This document shows, one piece after another, positions 27,066 through 35,992 of a stretch of DNA of 64,000 nucleotides. The stretch's first letter is position 1, and every line of letters begins with the position of its first letter. Under the pieces are notes generated by a model that was not told where the DNA came from, did not search any database, and was given only the letters and a program-made list of their open reading frames with translations. Location: the NCBI RefSeq assembly GCF_000685075.1, contig NZ_BAYD01000008.1:62001-126000 (forward strand). The letters run 5' to 3'. Made by a program: the position numbers and the translations under genes. This DNA is from Paraburkholderia oxyphila NBRC 105797 (GTDB taxonomy: Bacteria > Pseudomonadota > Gammaproteobacteria > Burkholderiales > Burkholderiaceae).

Positions 27066-28154
27066 TCAGCGGCCCGACGCTGCGTCGCTGCGCTCCGCGA
27101 GCGCCATCGCCTGGATCATGCGGCGCACACGCAGGGCGCCGGCGTCGGCCTTCACGCTGAACTCGTACTCGAAGTCGGGGTCGCTCTCGTCGAACACCTG
27201 CTGGATTCTCTCCAGCGCGACCTTGTCCTGCATGAACGTTTCGTAAATCTGGGCTTTTGCCTCGTCTGTATAAACGAGGTCGTAGTTCGCCGATGACACG
27301 AAGAAGTAATTCGTCGACCGCGTGTTGCGCGGCGTCATCGCAAACGGCGTGCTCCAGATCTTCGGCGGCGCGGCCGGATCGTCGGGTGACGTGTAGGTAT
27401 TGCAGATCAGGCAGAGGCTCGGCACGAGGGTTTCGGTCACGAGCGTGCGGTTGATGCGCGTCCCGGCCGCGAATCCGGAGATCGCGGCGTAGGTCGGCTC
27501 GACAAGCAGATTGCGATAGGTATAGGTCAGGCGCACCGAGTTCTCACCGAAGTCGAGGCGCGAGGTCGTGTCGACGATGTCCACGCCGCCCGTCTCGAAC
27601 GCACCCTTGTGCAGGTACGTGAGGTGAGTCAGGTCGACCAGGTTTTCATGGCACAGCTGAAAGTTGCAGTCGATCTGCATCGAGAAGAGCGGCTCGGGCC
27701 GGAATGCGGGGCCGTCGAGGTGCAGGTAATGGTGATCGGGGATCAGCGCCGGATCGGCGCGCTCGGCGTCGCCCATCCAGATCCAGATCCAGAGCGACTT
27801 TTCTACCAGGGGGTAGGACCTCGCGTGCAGCAACGCCCCAGAAATCGTGCACTGCCCGGGAATGGCGACGCACGCGCCCTGTGTGTCAAATCTCATGCCG
27901 TGATACGCGCACTGGATCTCGTCGCCGACCAGTTCGCCCATCGAGAGCGGGAGGCTGCGGTGCGGGCAGCGATCGTACAGTGCGATGGGCATGCCGTCCG
28001 TCGTGCGGTACAGCACGACGTCGGTGCCCAGAATCTTGCGGCCGAGCGGCGTGCGGCCGACTTCCGTCGACAAGGCCGCCACATACCACTGGTTGCGTGG
28101 GTACGGCTGGCGTGAGGGATTCAACAGCCATTCCTTTTTACTCGGAGTGCTCAT
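27066..28154 (-). CDS. Rieske non-heme iron oxygenase (VanA-like, one-component)
   Basis: A 362-residue oxygenase. The Rieske [2Fe-2S] ligands are Cys63 and His65 (DRCPHRSLPLS) and Cys82 and His85 (IQCAYHGMRF). The mononuclear iron site is Asp174, His177 and His182 (DLTHLTYLH). This layout matches vanillate O-demethylase and related aromatic mono-oxygenases that use a PDR-type reductase, here the gene at 19437. It is the first gene of the operon that leads to 2,5-dihydroxypyridine cleavage, so it probably hydroxylates a pyridine ring to make that intermediate. No nicotinate hydroxylase (NicAB) or NicC gene is in the window, so the substrate is open. Confidence 0.93.
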   Translation of the reverse strand: MSTPSKKEWLLNPSRQPYPRNQWYVAALSTEVGRTPLGRKILGTDVVLYRTTDGMPIALYDRCPHRSLPLSMGELVGDEIQCAYHGMRFDTQGACVAIPGQCTISGALLHARSYPLVEKSLWIWIWMGDAERADPALIPDHHYLHLDGPAFRPEPLFSMQIDCNFQLCHENLVDLTHLTYLHKGAFETGGVDIVDTTSRLDFGENSVRLTYTYRNLLVEPTYAAISGFAAGTRINRTLVTETLVPSLCLICNTYTSPDDPAAPPKIWSTPFAMTPRNTRSTNYFFVSSANYDLVYTDEAKAQIYETFMQDKVALERIQQVFDESDPDFEYEFSVKADAGALRVRRMIQAMALAERSDAASGR

Positions 28155-28235
28155 GGTTTGTTCTCGTTCAGGAGGTCGTGCGGCGACGACGGGTCGGTAA
28201 AGGTTCCCCGCAATGCATGATTCGATGCCCGCAGT

Positions 28236-28255
28236 TTAACTGGTCGACCAGTTAA
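28236..28255. promoter_or_regulatory. Perfect 20-bp palindrome, candidate TetR operator
   Basis: TTAACTGGTCGACCAGTTAA reads the same on both strands. It lies in the 348-base gap between the divergent Rieske oxygenase gene (start 28154) and the TetR gene (start 28503), about 82 bases from the former. Size, symmetry and position fit a TetR-family operator that would control the pyridine operon. Confidence 0.75.
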
Positions 28256-28502
28256 TTAAATCACGGTTTTCCCTGGGTTGAAGCGGGATGACCGCTCTTC
28301 GGGCCTCGATGGCTGGGGCGTCGGGCGTCTGCGTGCCCGTCGCTGCCGACGACTGCTGTTAAGATGGCGAGCCTTGGGGGGCGGCACAGACGAGACGTCC
28401 CGCGCCGCATCGTCGTCGGGTGTCCGACGGGGAAAGGGGTTGCACGTCGGGGCCTGGTCTTCCAGGTGCAGGCGATTTTTTACTGGTCATGGATCCGGGC
28501 GT

Positions 28503-29252
28503 ATGGAGATGACGCAAGATAAACGCGAAAAGCGGCCGCGCGCGATGGGTCGACGCAAGTCGAGCCTCAGCGGTGACGGCGTGACGAAGCAGACGATCAT
28601 GGACGTGGCCGAGCGGGTTTTCGCCGAGCAGGGCTATCTGGGCGCGTCAATGCGGCTGATCGCCGAAGAAGCCAACGTGACCCAGGCACTGATCAATTAC
28701 TACTTCGGCTCGAAGCAGAATCTTTTTGAGGAAACGTTCGCGCGGCGCGGTGCCACCCTGATGGACCGCTATGCTGAACTTCTGATAGAGCTCACCCGTC
28801 ACGGCAAGCGTGCGCCGACCGTACGCGAGCTGGTCCGTGCGTTCATCAAGCCGCAGATCGAGATGCATCAGCACGGCGCGGAAGGACGCAACTTCATCCG
28901 CATGCAGGCGCGCCTGCATCACGAGCCGCAGGAGATCGCATTTCAGCTGCGCCGACGGATCTACGACGCGGTGACCAGACAGTACGTTGAGGCGTTCGAG
29001 AAAGCGCTGCCGGACGTCAGCGCCGCGGATGTCAACTGGCGCGTGACCTTCATGATCGGCACGTTCCTCTACATGCTCTCGGGCGTCGACCGGCTGGAGG
29101 ACCTCTCGGGCGGGCGGTTCCACTCGGGCAACGACGAGGAGATGCTTGAGCGCATGGTGCAGTTCCTCACGGCGGGGATGGAGGCGCCCGCGACGGTGCT
29201 GGCCGCCGAAATACCGAAGCCAGGCAGCCGCGCGCGCCCGAAGCGAACCTGA
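28503..29252 (+). CDS. TetR family regulator of the pyridine operon
   Basis: A 249-residue TetR protein. Residues of about 20-70 form the DNA-binding domain: TIMDVAERVFAEQGYLGASMRLIAEEANV followed by TQALINYYFGSKQNLFEETF. The C-terminal ligand domain ends with a TetR_C-like helix near LEDLSGGRFHSG. The start is uncertain: ATG at 28503 is used, ATG at 28509 or 28545 are alternatives, and the upstream open frame looks non-coding. It is divergent from the Rieske oxygenase gene, with the palindrome at 28236 between them. Confidence 0.87.
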   Translation: MEMTQDKREKRPRAMGRRKSSLSGDGVTKQTIMDVAERVFAEQGYLGASMRLIAEEANVTQALINYYFGSKQNLFEETFARRGATLMDRYAELLIELTRHGKRAPTVRELVRAFIKPQIEMHQHGAEGRNFIRMQARLHHEPQEIAFQLRRRIYDAVTRQYVEAFEKALPDVSAADVNWRVTFMIGTFLYMLSGVDRLEDLSGGRFHSGNDEEMLERMVQFLTAGMEAPATVLAAEIPKPGSRARPKRT

Positions 29253-29262
29253 TTCCGGAAAA

Positions 29263-29278
29263 GCGGCGCTTGCGCCGC
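29263..29278 (+). terminator. Hairpin after the TetR gene
   Basis: GCGGCGC-TT-GCGCCGC forms a perfect 7-bp stem with a two-base loop, beginning 10 bases after the TetR stop. No T-run follows, so it is only terminator-like. Confidence 0.35.
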
Positions 29279-29931
29279 CAGCAACTGCCAAAGAAACCGT
29301 GACGTCCGGCATTTGCAATCGCGCAAAGTGGATCCAATGCGCAATTCAGTCATCCCGTCCGCGTGACTCCCTGACCAACCGAGCCTGACTTCCGGCATGT
29401 TTTCGTCTAGCGGGCATGAGCCGCCGGCCAGCGCTCTCCCGGCAACCGTTGCGCGTGATCTCCGCGTGCCCGTTCATGCGGAAATATCGGTGTTTTGCTG
29501 AAATCCCACAACGTCCCCGCCATGCCCGCCCGAGCGGCCGGCATGGCCGGGTGATTCTCTTGATCGTCGTGCGCGCGTCGCGACGCAACGTTCGCGACCC
29601 GTCAGGAAGTAACCTGCGTGTGACTTGATTGTCGATACTGCGCGGATGCGACTGCTTGCTGGTCCCATCTCTGACTGCTACGGTCCGTGACCTGGCGACG
29701 TCAGTAGCAAACATGAGTGCCTCCAATGGCCGATGCCCGAATCGAGGCAGTCTGCCCCGATGCCGTCGACTCGTCTGGAATCATCCGGTACTGAGAACCC
29801 TTACATCCCGACGAAAACGACATCAGAATGCAGCATCGCGCGTTGAATGAAGCAGGTCCCCGCCTGGTTCTATAGCAGGTCATTGAGATTCAGTCCAGCG
29901 CCCATTTCCGCCCGGCTACGCCAGATCCATT
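29279..29931. other. 653-base gap without a supported gene
   Basis: No open frame here has coding character or a recognisable motif, and I see no RNA gene. It separates the pyridine locus from the field of gene remnants at 29932-31012 and may be further decayed sequence. Confidence 0.45.
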
Positions 29932-30135
29932 TCACTCCACTGCGCCCGGTAGTGAGGGATCCATGCCGAGCAGATGCGCCAGCCCTCTCGCCCCTGGCAT
30001 GCGCGTAGTCTCGATACGCGCCTCCAGCTCACGCAGATGCGCGCTCATGTGCGCCACCGCGCCGTCCGCATCGCCGGACTCGAGGCAATCGAGGATCGCG
30101 CGGTGCTCGTCATGCTTGCACGGCGCATGACCCAC
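29932..30135 (-). pseudogene. C-terminal remnant of a GntR/FCD-domain regulator
   Basis: About 65 codons on the minus strand encode HDEHRAILDCLESGDADGAVA, then HMSAHLRELEARIETT. The pattern H-x-x-I-x-x-A-I/L-x-x-G-D-x-x-x-A-x-x-x-M-x-x-H-L is the last two helices of FCD effector domains of FadR-type GntR regulators. No DNA-binding domain or start precedes it; the sequence upstream belongs to an unrelated permease fragment on the other strand. It is therefore a truncated leftover. Confidence 0.6.
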
Positions 30136-30682
30136 CGGCTCGCAGGCGCTTTTACTGGCTCGCGCTCGTCTTCGGGCTCTTTGTGCTGTTTCTCTACGGC
30201 CCGGTCATCACGATTTTCATTCTGTCGTTTCAAGGTGCCGAAGGCGGCCTCACCTTTCCGATGCGCGGCGTATCGCTGCACTGGTTTGCCGCGTTGCGCG
30301 ACGGCGTCGGCGATATCGACATCTGGGCCGCGTTCGGCCGTTCGGTCAAGCTGGCGCTCACGGTCACCGTGCTGACCACGCTGTTCTCCGTGATGGCGGG
30401 CCTCGCGTTCCGGCGGCGCTTTCGCGGCGATACCGCCGTGTTCCATGTTTCGATCGCCAGCCTCATCATGCCGTCGATCATCGTCTCGCTCGGTATCGGC
30501 CTGACCTTTCGCCTGCTCGACATGCTCATCAAGTCTCTCGCGAACGAATGGGGCTTCGCGTCGTTCGCGGACGGCTGGACCACCTCGATGGGCCTCTTCA
30601 CCTCGGCGCTTCGCTTCTCGTGATGATCGGCGGACTGCTAATCGTCAGATCCATTGCGAGGAGAAGAAAACCCGTGGGCTGA
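30123..30682 (+). pseudogene. ABC transporter permease remnant (PotC-like), internally deleted
   Basis: The plus-strand frame reads RRFYWLALVFGLFVLFLYGPVI, then TIFILSFQGAEGGLTFPMRGV and SLHWFAALRDGV, which matches the N-terminus of PotC-type spermidine/putrescine permeases. It continues through about 160 residues to GLFTSALRFS and a stop at 30623. In another frame a hydrophobic tail, LLVMIGGLLIVRSIARRRKPVG, ends at 30682. The conserved EAA loop that should lie between them is missing. I read this as an internal deletion with frame change. No start codon with a ribosome site is seen either. Confidence 0.65.
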
Positions 30683-30733
30683 AGGCGCTCACGTCAGTTC
30701 GAGCACGCGCTCTCCGGCGAGGACATCGCCTGA

Positions 30734-31012
30734 ATCACTTTCGACTTCTTTAGCGCTCGCGCCCGGTTCAGTTTTTCCCACGACAGCGAGCTGATCGAGG
30801 CGACGCTCGCGCGCATCGATGCGTACGATGCGCAGGTCAATGCCTACACCGCAATCACACGAGAACGGGCGCTTGCCGCAGCGGATGCGCTCGATGCACG
30901 CCGCGCGCGCGGCGAAGCGTTGCCCCCGCTCGCAGGCGCGCTCCTGCCCGGGGTGAAGATGCCGGAAGGTTGGCGTGTGGTGAGCGCCCATGTCAGCTGG
31001 ATGGAGGGCTAG
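30734..31012 (+). pseudogene. Fused remnants of an AtzE-type amidase (N-part) and AtzH-type protein (C-part)
   Basis: One open frame without a good start reads SELIEATLARIDAYDAQVNAY, then TAITRERALAAADALDARRAR and GEALPPLAG, which is the N-terminal signature of AtzE-type amidases. The sequence then changes abruptly to MPEGWRVVSAHVSWMEG and a stop, which matches the C-terminus of AtzH-type (NTF2-like) proteins. Normally atzH precedes atzE, so this order implies rearrangement plus deletion. The catalytic part of the amidase is absent. AtzE handles 1-carboxybiuret upstream of allophanate hydrolase, which is intact in the neighbouring operon. Confidence 0.62.
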
Positions 31013-31063
31013 CTTGCACACGCTCTCATTCGCATGCGTGGTGGGTATGGCCGGTGGCGGCAG

Positions 31064-31990
31064 CTACTCGACCGAGTCATTCACGTCGGTGAGCCGGATC
31101 ATGTGCGGACGGAGCTGCGCTTCGTCGTTTGCCTGGTCGTCTGCTTCGTCCTCGACAGGCGGATGGATGAGCGCGTCAAGCCGCGCGCGCGTCGCGAGGA
31201 ACTCCGGCGAATTGAACTGCGCATAGCTGCGTGGGCGTGGCACCGGCACCTCGATCAGCTCCTGCACTTCGCCTGGATGCGCCTTCAGCACGAGAATCCG
31301 GTCGGCGAGAAAAATCGCTTCGTCGAGGTCATGTGTGATGAACAGGATCGTGACATCCACGTTGCGCCAGATATCGAGCAGATGCGCCTGCATTTTCGAG
31401 CGCGTCTGCGCGTCGAGTGCGCCAAATGGCTCGTCCATCAGCAGGATCCCGGGCCGGTTCGCGAGCGCGCGCGCGATCGCCACGCGTTGCTTCATGCCGC
31501 CGGAAAGCTGGTGCGGATACGCGTCGGCGAACTTCTCCAGCCCAACCAGATCGAGCCATTGCAGCGCCTCGCGCTCGGCCTGCGCGGCGCCCTGCCCGTT
31601 CATACGCAGTCCGAACATCACGTTCTTCTTGACCGTGAGCCACGGAAACAAGGTATAGCCCTGGAACACCATGCCACGGTCCGCGCCCGGACCGCGCACG
31701 GCCTGCCCCTTGACACACACCTCACCGCTCGTGGGCGTCTCCAGACCAGCGAGAATGCGGATCAGCGTGGATTTCCCGCAGCCCGAGGGTCCGATCACGC
31801 AGACGAACTCGCGCCGGTGCGTCGTGAAGCTGATATCGGCAAGCGCGGTGTGCTCGCCCTGGGGCGTCGCGTAGCGCTTGGTGAGATTACGCACTTCGAG
31901 AATCGGCTCGCGGGCTTTCAGGCGCTCGAAGCGCGCACGCACCGCATCGGACTGGAGGAGATAGTCGGGGACGGTCTTCGGATTTAACAT
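31064..31990 (-). CDS. ABC transporter ATP-binding protein (guanidine/urea operon)
   Basis: A 308-residue ATPase of the nitrate/taurine (TauB/SsuB) type. Walker A is GPSGCGKST (67-75), the Q-loop is [12 protein letters not shown], the signature is [12 protein letters not shown], and Walker B is [12 protein letters not shown], followed by the switch His in [11 protein letters not shown] 30-residue N-terminal extension and a long acidic C-terminal tail flank the domain. It is the last gene of the guanidine operon, 51 bases after the permease gene, and energises the importer. Confidence 0.93.
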   Translation of the reverse strand: MLNPKTVPDYLLQSDAVRARFERLKAREPILEVRNLTKRYATPQGEHTALADISFTTHRREFVCVIGPSGCGKSTLIRILAGLETPTSGEVCVKGQAVRGPGADRGMVFQGYTLFPWLTVKKNVMFGLRMNGQGAAQAEREALQWLDLVGLEKFADAYPHQLSGGMKQRVAIARALANRPGILLMDEPFGALDAQTRSKMQAHLLDIWRNVDVTILFITHDLDEAIFLADRILVLKAHPGEVQELIEVPVPRPRSYAQFNSPEFLATRARLDALIHPPVEDEADDQANDEAQLRPHMIRLTDVNDSVE

Positions 31991-32041
31991 GACGCGGGTC
32001 CTTGTGAGTCAATGCGACAGGCAGCGCTGCCGTGTGCGGGC

Positions 32042-33013
32042 TTAAGCCTTCAGCGTGCGGTCCCATGGAAAGAGCCTGCGCCCGATGAATGCGAGCACGA
32101 GATCGGTGCCCAGACCGATGATCCCGATCATCATGATCGCCGCGTATACGTTGTCGAAATGCTGGTAGCGCGCCTGCTGCGTGATGTACCAGGTGATGCC
32201 CGAACTCGTGCCCACGAGCTCCGCGACAATCAGGTACGTCCAGGCCCAGCCAAGCAGGATGCGCTGGTCGCGGTACAGATCGGGCAAGACGCCTGGCACC
32301 ACGACATGCGTGAGCAGCTTCAGGCGCGTCGTGCCGAGCGTCATCGCCGCTTCGAGCAGGCCATATTCGAGTTTGCGCGTGGTATTCGCGATGATGAGCA
32401 CCTGCTGGAACAACGTGCCGATGACGATGATGGCAATCTTCGGCGCGTCGTAGATGCCCAGCACCGCCACCATCAGCGCGCCGAATGCGGGCGCGGGCAG
32501 ATAGCGGAAGAACTCGAAGAACGGCTCCTGCAGGCGCGCGAGCGCGCTGTAGGTCCCGCAGACGATGCCAAGCGGCACACCGATCACCGACGACAGCACG
32601 AAGCCCCAGAAGATGATCTGGATGCTGTGCCAGAGGCTCTGGTGCAGCCACACGCCGTCGTGTGAAGCGGGCGGCGTGGTGAACGCCGTATAGAACGCCT
32701 CGAGCACTTCGTGCGGTGCGGGCAGATAGACCGGATTCGCCGGCACGCCCGCGGGCAGCGCGGTATGCGACGCGCGCGCATGCGCGAGCTCGTCGGCGAA
32801 CACGTCCTTGTCCACGCGCATGCCGGGCTGGAAGTAGTCCACGCTGCCCGGCTGCGTGAGCAGCACCTGCGGATGCCAGACGAACGGCACATAGCTCACC
32901 ACGCACCACACGAACAGCGGCAGCACGAACGCGCCGATCCCCAATATCCACTTGCCGCGCGGCGACAGCTCGCGGCGCACGGCTAACCATCCGGTCTGGC
33001 TGAATTCCGCCAT
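32042..33013 (-). CDS. ABC transporter permease (guanidine/urea operon)
   Basis: A 323-residue inner-membrane permease of the TauC/SsuC type, with an N-terminal helix (GIGAFVLPLFVWCVVSYVPF), an unusually long periplasmic loop of about 90 residues, and then five helices. The EAA-type loop that contacts the ATPase is LLEAAMTLGTTRLKLLTHVVVP. The long loop with PVYLPAPHEVLEAFY is typical of the permeases found in urea-carboxylase operons. It works with the genes on either side. Confidence 0.92.
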   Translation of the reverse strand: MAEFSQTGWLAVRRELSPRGKWILGIGAFVLPLFVWCVVSYVPFVWHPQVLLTQPGSVDYFQPGMRVDKDVFADELAHARASHTALPAGVPANPVYLPAPHEVLEAFYTAFTTPPASHDGVWLHQSLWHSIQIIFWGFVLSSVIGVPLGIVCGTYSALARLQEPFFEFFRYLPAPAFGALMVAVLGIYDAPKIAIIVIGTLFQQVLIIANTTRKLEYGLLEAAMTLGTTRLKLLTHVVVPGVLPDLYRDQRILLGWAWTYLIVAELVGTSSGITWYITQQARYQHFDNVYAAIMMIGIIGLGTDLVLAFIGRRLFPWDRTLKA

Positions 33014-33041
33014 GGCGTTCTCCTGTGGCTGGCAATATGCG

Positions 33042-34088
33042 TTACTTCAACGCGCCCGTGAGAGACGGCTCGATATAGGCGTTCACGTCCTGCGAGGTCT
33101 TGTAGACCTGGTACTTCACGTTGAACGCGTCGGCTGCATGGCTCGAGCCATAGAGCGACCGGAAGCCGTCGCCCTTTGCATAGGCCTGCTGCGCCTCGGG
33201 CAGCGTCAGCAGCTTCGTGCCCTTGAGCAGCGGCAGATACTGCTGCGGCGTGAGGCCCACGCGCGCCGCCATGATCTTCACGGCATCGCCCTGGGTAGCC
33301 GGGTCGTCGATATAGTGCACGACGCGATACCAGACTTTTGTGAGCGTCTCGTAGTCGTCGCGATGCGCCGCGAGGCTCACGGGATTCACCGCGAGCACGT
33401 CGTAGATGAGGCCCGGCTCGTCGGCGGACGTGAATACCGGCCGCGCGCCCGGCACCTGGCGCAAGGCTTCACCGGCATTCGGCTGCCAGGCCGCGATGGC
33501 CGAAACGTCGGACGAGCCGAGCACCTGCGGGGTCTCGTTGGTCTTCGCGTTGACGAGCGTGACGTCGCTCTCCTTCATGCCGGCGCGCTGGAGCGCATCG
33601 AGCAGCAGCAGGTGATCGACCACGCCGAACTCCACGCCGATCTTCTTGCCCTTCAGGTCCTGGATGCGGCGCGCGGGCGGCTTGGCCACGATCATGTCGT
33701 TGCCGTTCGAGTAGTCGGTGATCAGCGCCATGACGTTCTTCGCGCCGTTCGCGCCCATCGTCAGCGCATCGCCGTTGGTGACGAGCACGGCGTCCAGCTT
33801 GTTCGCCGCATACGCATCCATCGAGGCCGCGTAGTCGAACCATTCGAACTTCACGTCGAGGCCGGCCTCCTTGAACCAGCCCTTGTCGATCGCTACCTGC
33901 CAGGCCACCCAGCCGGGCCAGTCGCTATAGCCGATGCGCAGCGGCGCGGCGCTTGCGGTCTGGGCGTGCGCCGCGAAGCAGCCGGCGGCGAGCGCGAGGG
34001 TGCTCGCCGCACGCTTCAAGCGCCGGCGCAAGGTGAAAAGTGGGCTTGCGGACGTGACGGGTGCACAAACGCTGCGGGTCGTCTTCAT
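33042..34088 (-). CDS. ABC transporter substrate-binding protein (guanidine/urea operon)
   Basis: A 348-residue periplasmic binding protein of the taurine/nitrate (SsuA/NMT1-like) fold. The signal peptide ends near HAQTASA-A; the mature part starts PLRIGYSDWPGWVAWQVA. DLKGKKIGVEFGVVDHLLLLDALQ is the typical hinge segment. In this operon guanidine, or a related nitrogen compound, is the likely ligand. The ATG at 34088 has AGGAG nearby; the open frame extends nine codons further without a ribosome site. Confidence 0.9.
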   Translation of the reverse strand: MKTTRSVCAPVTSASPLFTLRRRLKRAASTLALAAGCFAAHAQTASAAPLRIGYSDWPGWVAWQVAIDKGWFKEAGLDVKFEWFDYAASMDAYAANKLDAVLVTNGDALTMGANGAKNVMALITDYSNGNDMIVAKPPARRIQDLKGKKIGVEFGVVDHLLLLDALQRAGMKESDVTLVNAKTNETPQVLGSSDVSAIAAWQPNAGEALRQVPGARPVFTSADEPGLIYDVLAVNPVSLAAHRDDYETLTKVWYRVVHYIDDPATQGDAVKIMAARVGLTPQQYLPLLKGTKLLTLPEAQQAYAKGDGFRSLYGSSHAADAFNVKYQVYKTSQDVNAYIEPSLTGALK

Positions 34089-34144
34089 GGCAAATCTCCT
34101 GGATGAGTACCACATTGCATTGCTTTGGATAACTTACGATTTCG

Positions 34145-35992
34145 CTACGCCCCGGCCGCGGCTTGGCCGGCGGCCTCATGCGCGCGCCAGGCGCGCCAGC
34201 CGCCGTAACCGGTGATATCGGCTGTGCCTTCGAGCGCCGCGTGTTCGCAAAGGAAGCCGAGCACGGCTTCGCCGTTCGCGAGCTCGAGCGTGCCGATGCC
34301 AAGCGGCGCGGGAATCAGGGCGACGAACGAACCGAACGCGGCGGCCGGCATCGACCAGACCTCGACCTCGATCGCCGCGCCACCGCCATTCACACGGAGG
34401 AGGCCGGGCTTCGCGGGTGCCTTGACGTCGCGTTGCGGCAGCACGTGGAGGCGATACGCCGGTGCGGTCGTGGTCGTTTCAAGGAGAGTCGCGCCACGCT
34501 CGGTCAACTGTCCGTTCAACGGCTCGCCGCTCAGGTGCGCGCCGACCACGGCGACGCGGATCGTCTCCGGCCCGGTTGACTGACTGCTCGCACCTGGCGC
34601 AGGTTCGCCGGGTTCCTCCAGCCACGCCCGCGCGAGATCGAGTAGTTGCGCGTCTTCATGCGCGCGGCCCACGAAGGTCACGCCGAAGGGCTTGCCCTCG
34701 TGTGCGCCCTCGCCGCCCGCACCCGCCGGCACCGCCAGCGCCGAAAGATCGAGGAGATTCACAAAGTTCGTGTAATAGCCAAAGCGGGCGTTCACGCCGA
34801 CGGGATCGGCCTCCAGCGCTTCCACCGTCGCTGTGGTGGGCGACGTGGGCATCACGAGCGCATCGACCTGCGTCCAGACATGGCTCGCGGCCTCGCGCAG
34901 CGTCGCGAGCCGGTCGAACGCCGCGAACGCATCGGCGGCGCTCCAGCGCGTGGCGCCGCCGATAATGGCGCGCGTGACCGGATGCAGTGCGTCAGGATGT
35001 GCCTCGAAGAACGGCCGGATCGCGGCTAGCCGCTCGGCCACCCACGGCCCTTCATAGAGCAGCCGGGCGGTGGCGAGAAAGGGCTCGAAGTCGATCTCGA
35101 CCCGCTCCGCGCCCGCCGCGCGCAGCCTCGCCAGCGCGCCATCGAACGCCCGCGCGTACGACGTATCGCCGTAGAACTCGAGCTGCGCCGCGCGCGGCAC
35201 GCCAAAGCGCACGCCGCGCAGTGAAGCGCGCGTGGGCACAGCCGCGGGCGGCGTCCATTCACGCGCATACGGATCGCCCTCCGTCGTGCCGCGCGCGCAG
35301 TCGAACACGCGTTGAGCGTCGTTTGCCGTGTGGGCGAAGATCGACACGCTGTCGAGCGAGCGGCACGCCGGTACGACGCCCAGCGTGCTGAGCACGCCTT
35401 TCGTCGGCTTCAGCCCGACGAGGCCATGAAACGCGGCAGGCACGCGTCCCGATCCGGCCGTGTCCGTCCCGAGCGAAAAGGAGGCGAGCCCGAGCGCCAC
35501 CGCCACGGCCGAGCCCGAACTGGATCCACCGGACGCATAGCGAGGATCGAGCGCATTGCGGCAGGCGCCGTATGGCGAACGCTGCCCCGAGAGGCCCGTG
35601 GCGAACTGGTCGAGGTTGGTCTTGCCCACGGGAATCGCGCCCGCCGCGATCAGCCGCTCGACCACGGGCGCGCTCTGCGCCGGGGTGTAGGCGAATTCGG
35701 GGCAGCCCGCCGTGGTCGGCACGCCCGCGAGATCGATGTTGTCCTTGATCGCGAACGGGATGCCATAGAGCGGCAGCGAGGCCGGATCCTTGTCCGCCAG
35801 CGCATCGGCATAGCGCATCATCTCGTCGCGCGTCAGGGCCCGGATCCAGACGCGATGGGGATCGTCGCCCGCTGTGCGGGCCGCGAGCTGCGCGACGAGT
35901 TGCGACGGCGTCAGCGTGCCATCCCGATAGCGCGCGCGCAAAGCCGCAATCGACATCGTTTCGAAGGGCAGGGTCTGCGGTTTCATTGACAT
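34145..35992 (-). CDS. atzF: Allophanate hydrolase
   Basis: A 615-residue enzyme with an N-terminal amidase-signature domain (about 1-450) and the C-terminal domain typical of allophanate hydrolases (about 475-600). The Ser-cisSer-Lys triad is visible: Lys83 (FAIKDNID), Ser157 ([10 protein letters not shown]) and Ser181 (GTDTAGSGR). It converts allophanate to two CO2 and two ammonia, the last step of guanidine or urea breakdown. The ATG at 35992 has GAGGAGG just upstream and overlaps the carboxylase gene; ATG at 35986, overlapping as ATGA, is equally possible. Confidence 0.95.
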   Translation of the reverse strand: MSMKPQTLPFETMSIAALRARYRDGTLTPSQLVAQLAARTAGDDPHRVWIRALTRDEMMRYADALADKDPASLPLYGIPFAIKDNIDLAGVPTTAGCPEFAYTPAQSAPVVERLIAAGAIPVGKTNLDQFATGLSGQRSPYGACRNALDPRYASGGSSSGSAVAVALGLASFSLGTDTAGSGRVPAAFHGLVGLKPTKGVLSTLGVVPACRSLDSVSIFAHTANDAQRVFDCARGTTEGDPYAREWTPPAAVPTRASLRGVRFGVPRAAQLEFYGDTSYARAFDGALARLRAAGAERVEIDFEPFLATARLLYEGPWVAERLAAIRPFFEAHPDALHPVTRAIIGGATRWSAADAFAAFDRLATLREAASHVWTQVDALVMPTSPTTATVEALEADPVGVNARFGYYTNFVNLLDLSALAVPAGAGGEGAHEGKPFGVTFVGRAHEDAQLLDLARAWLEEPGEPAPGASSQSTGPETIRVAVVGAHLSGEPLNGQLTERGATLLETTTTAPAYRLHVLPQRDVKAPAKPGLLRVNGGGAAIEVEVWSMPAAAFGSFVALIPAPLGIGTLELANGEAVLGFLCEHAALEGTADITGYGGWRAWRAHEAAGQAAAGA

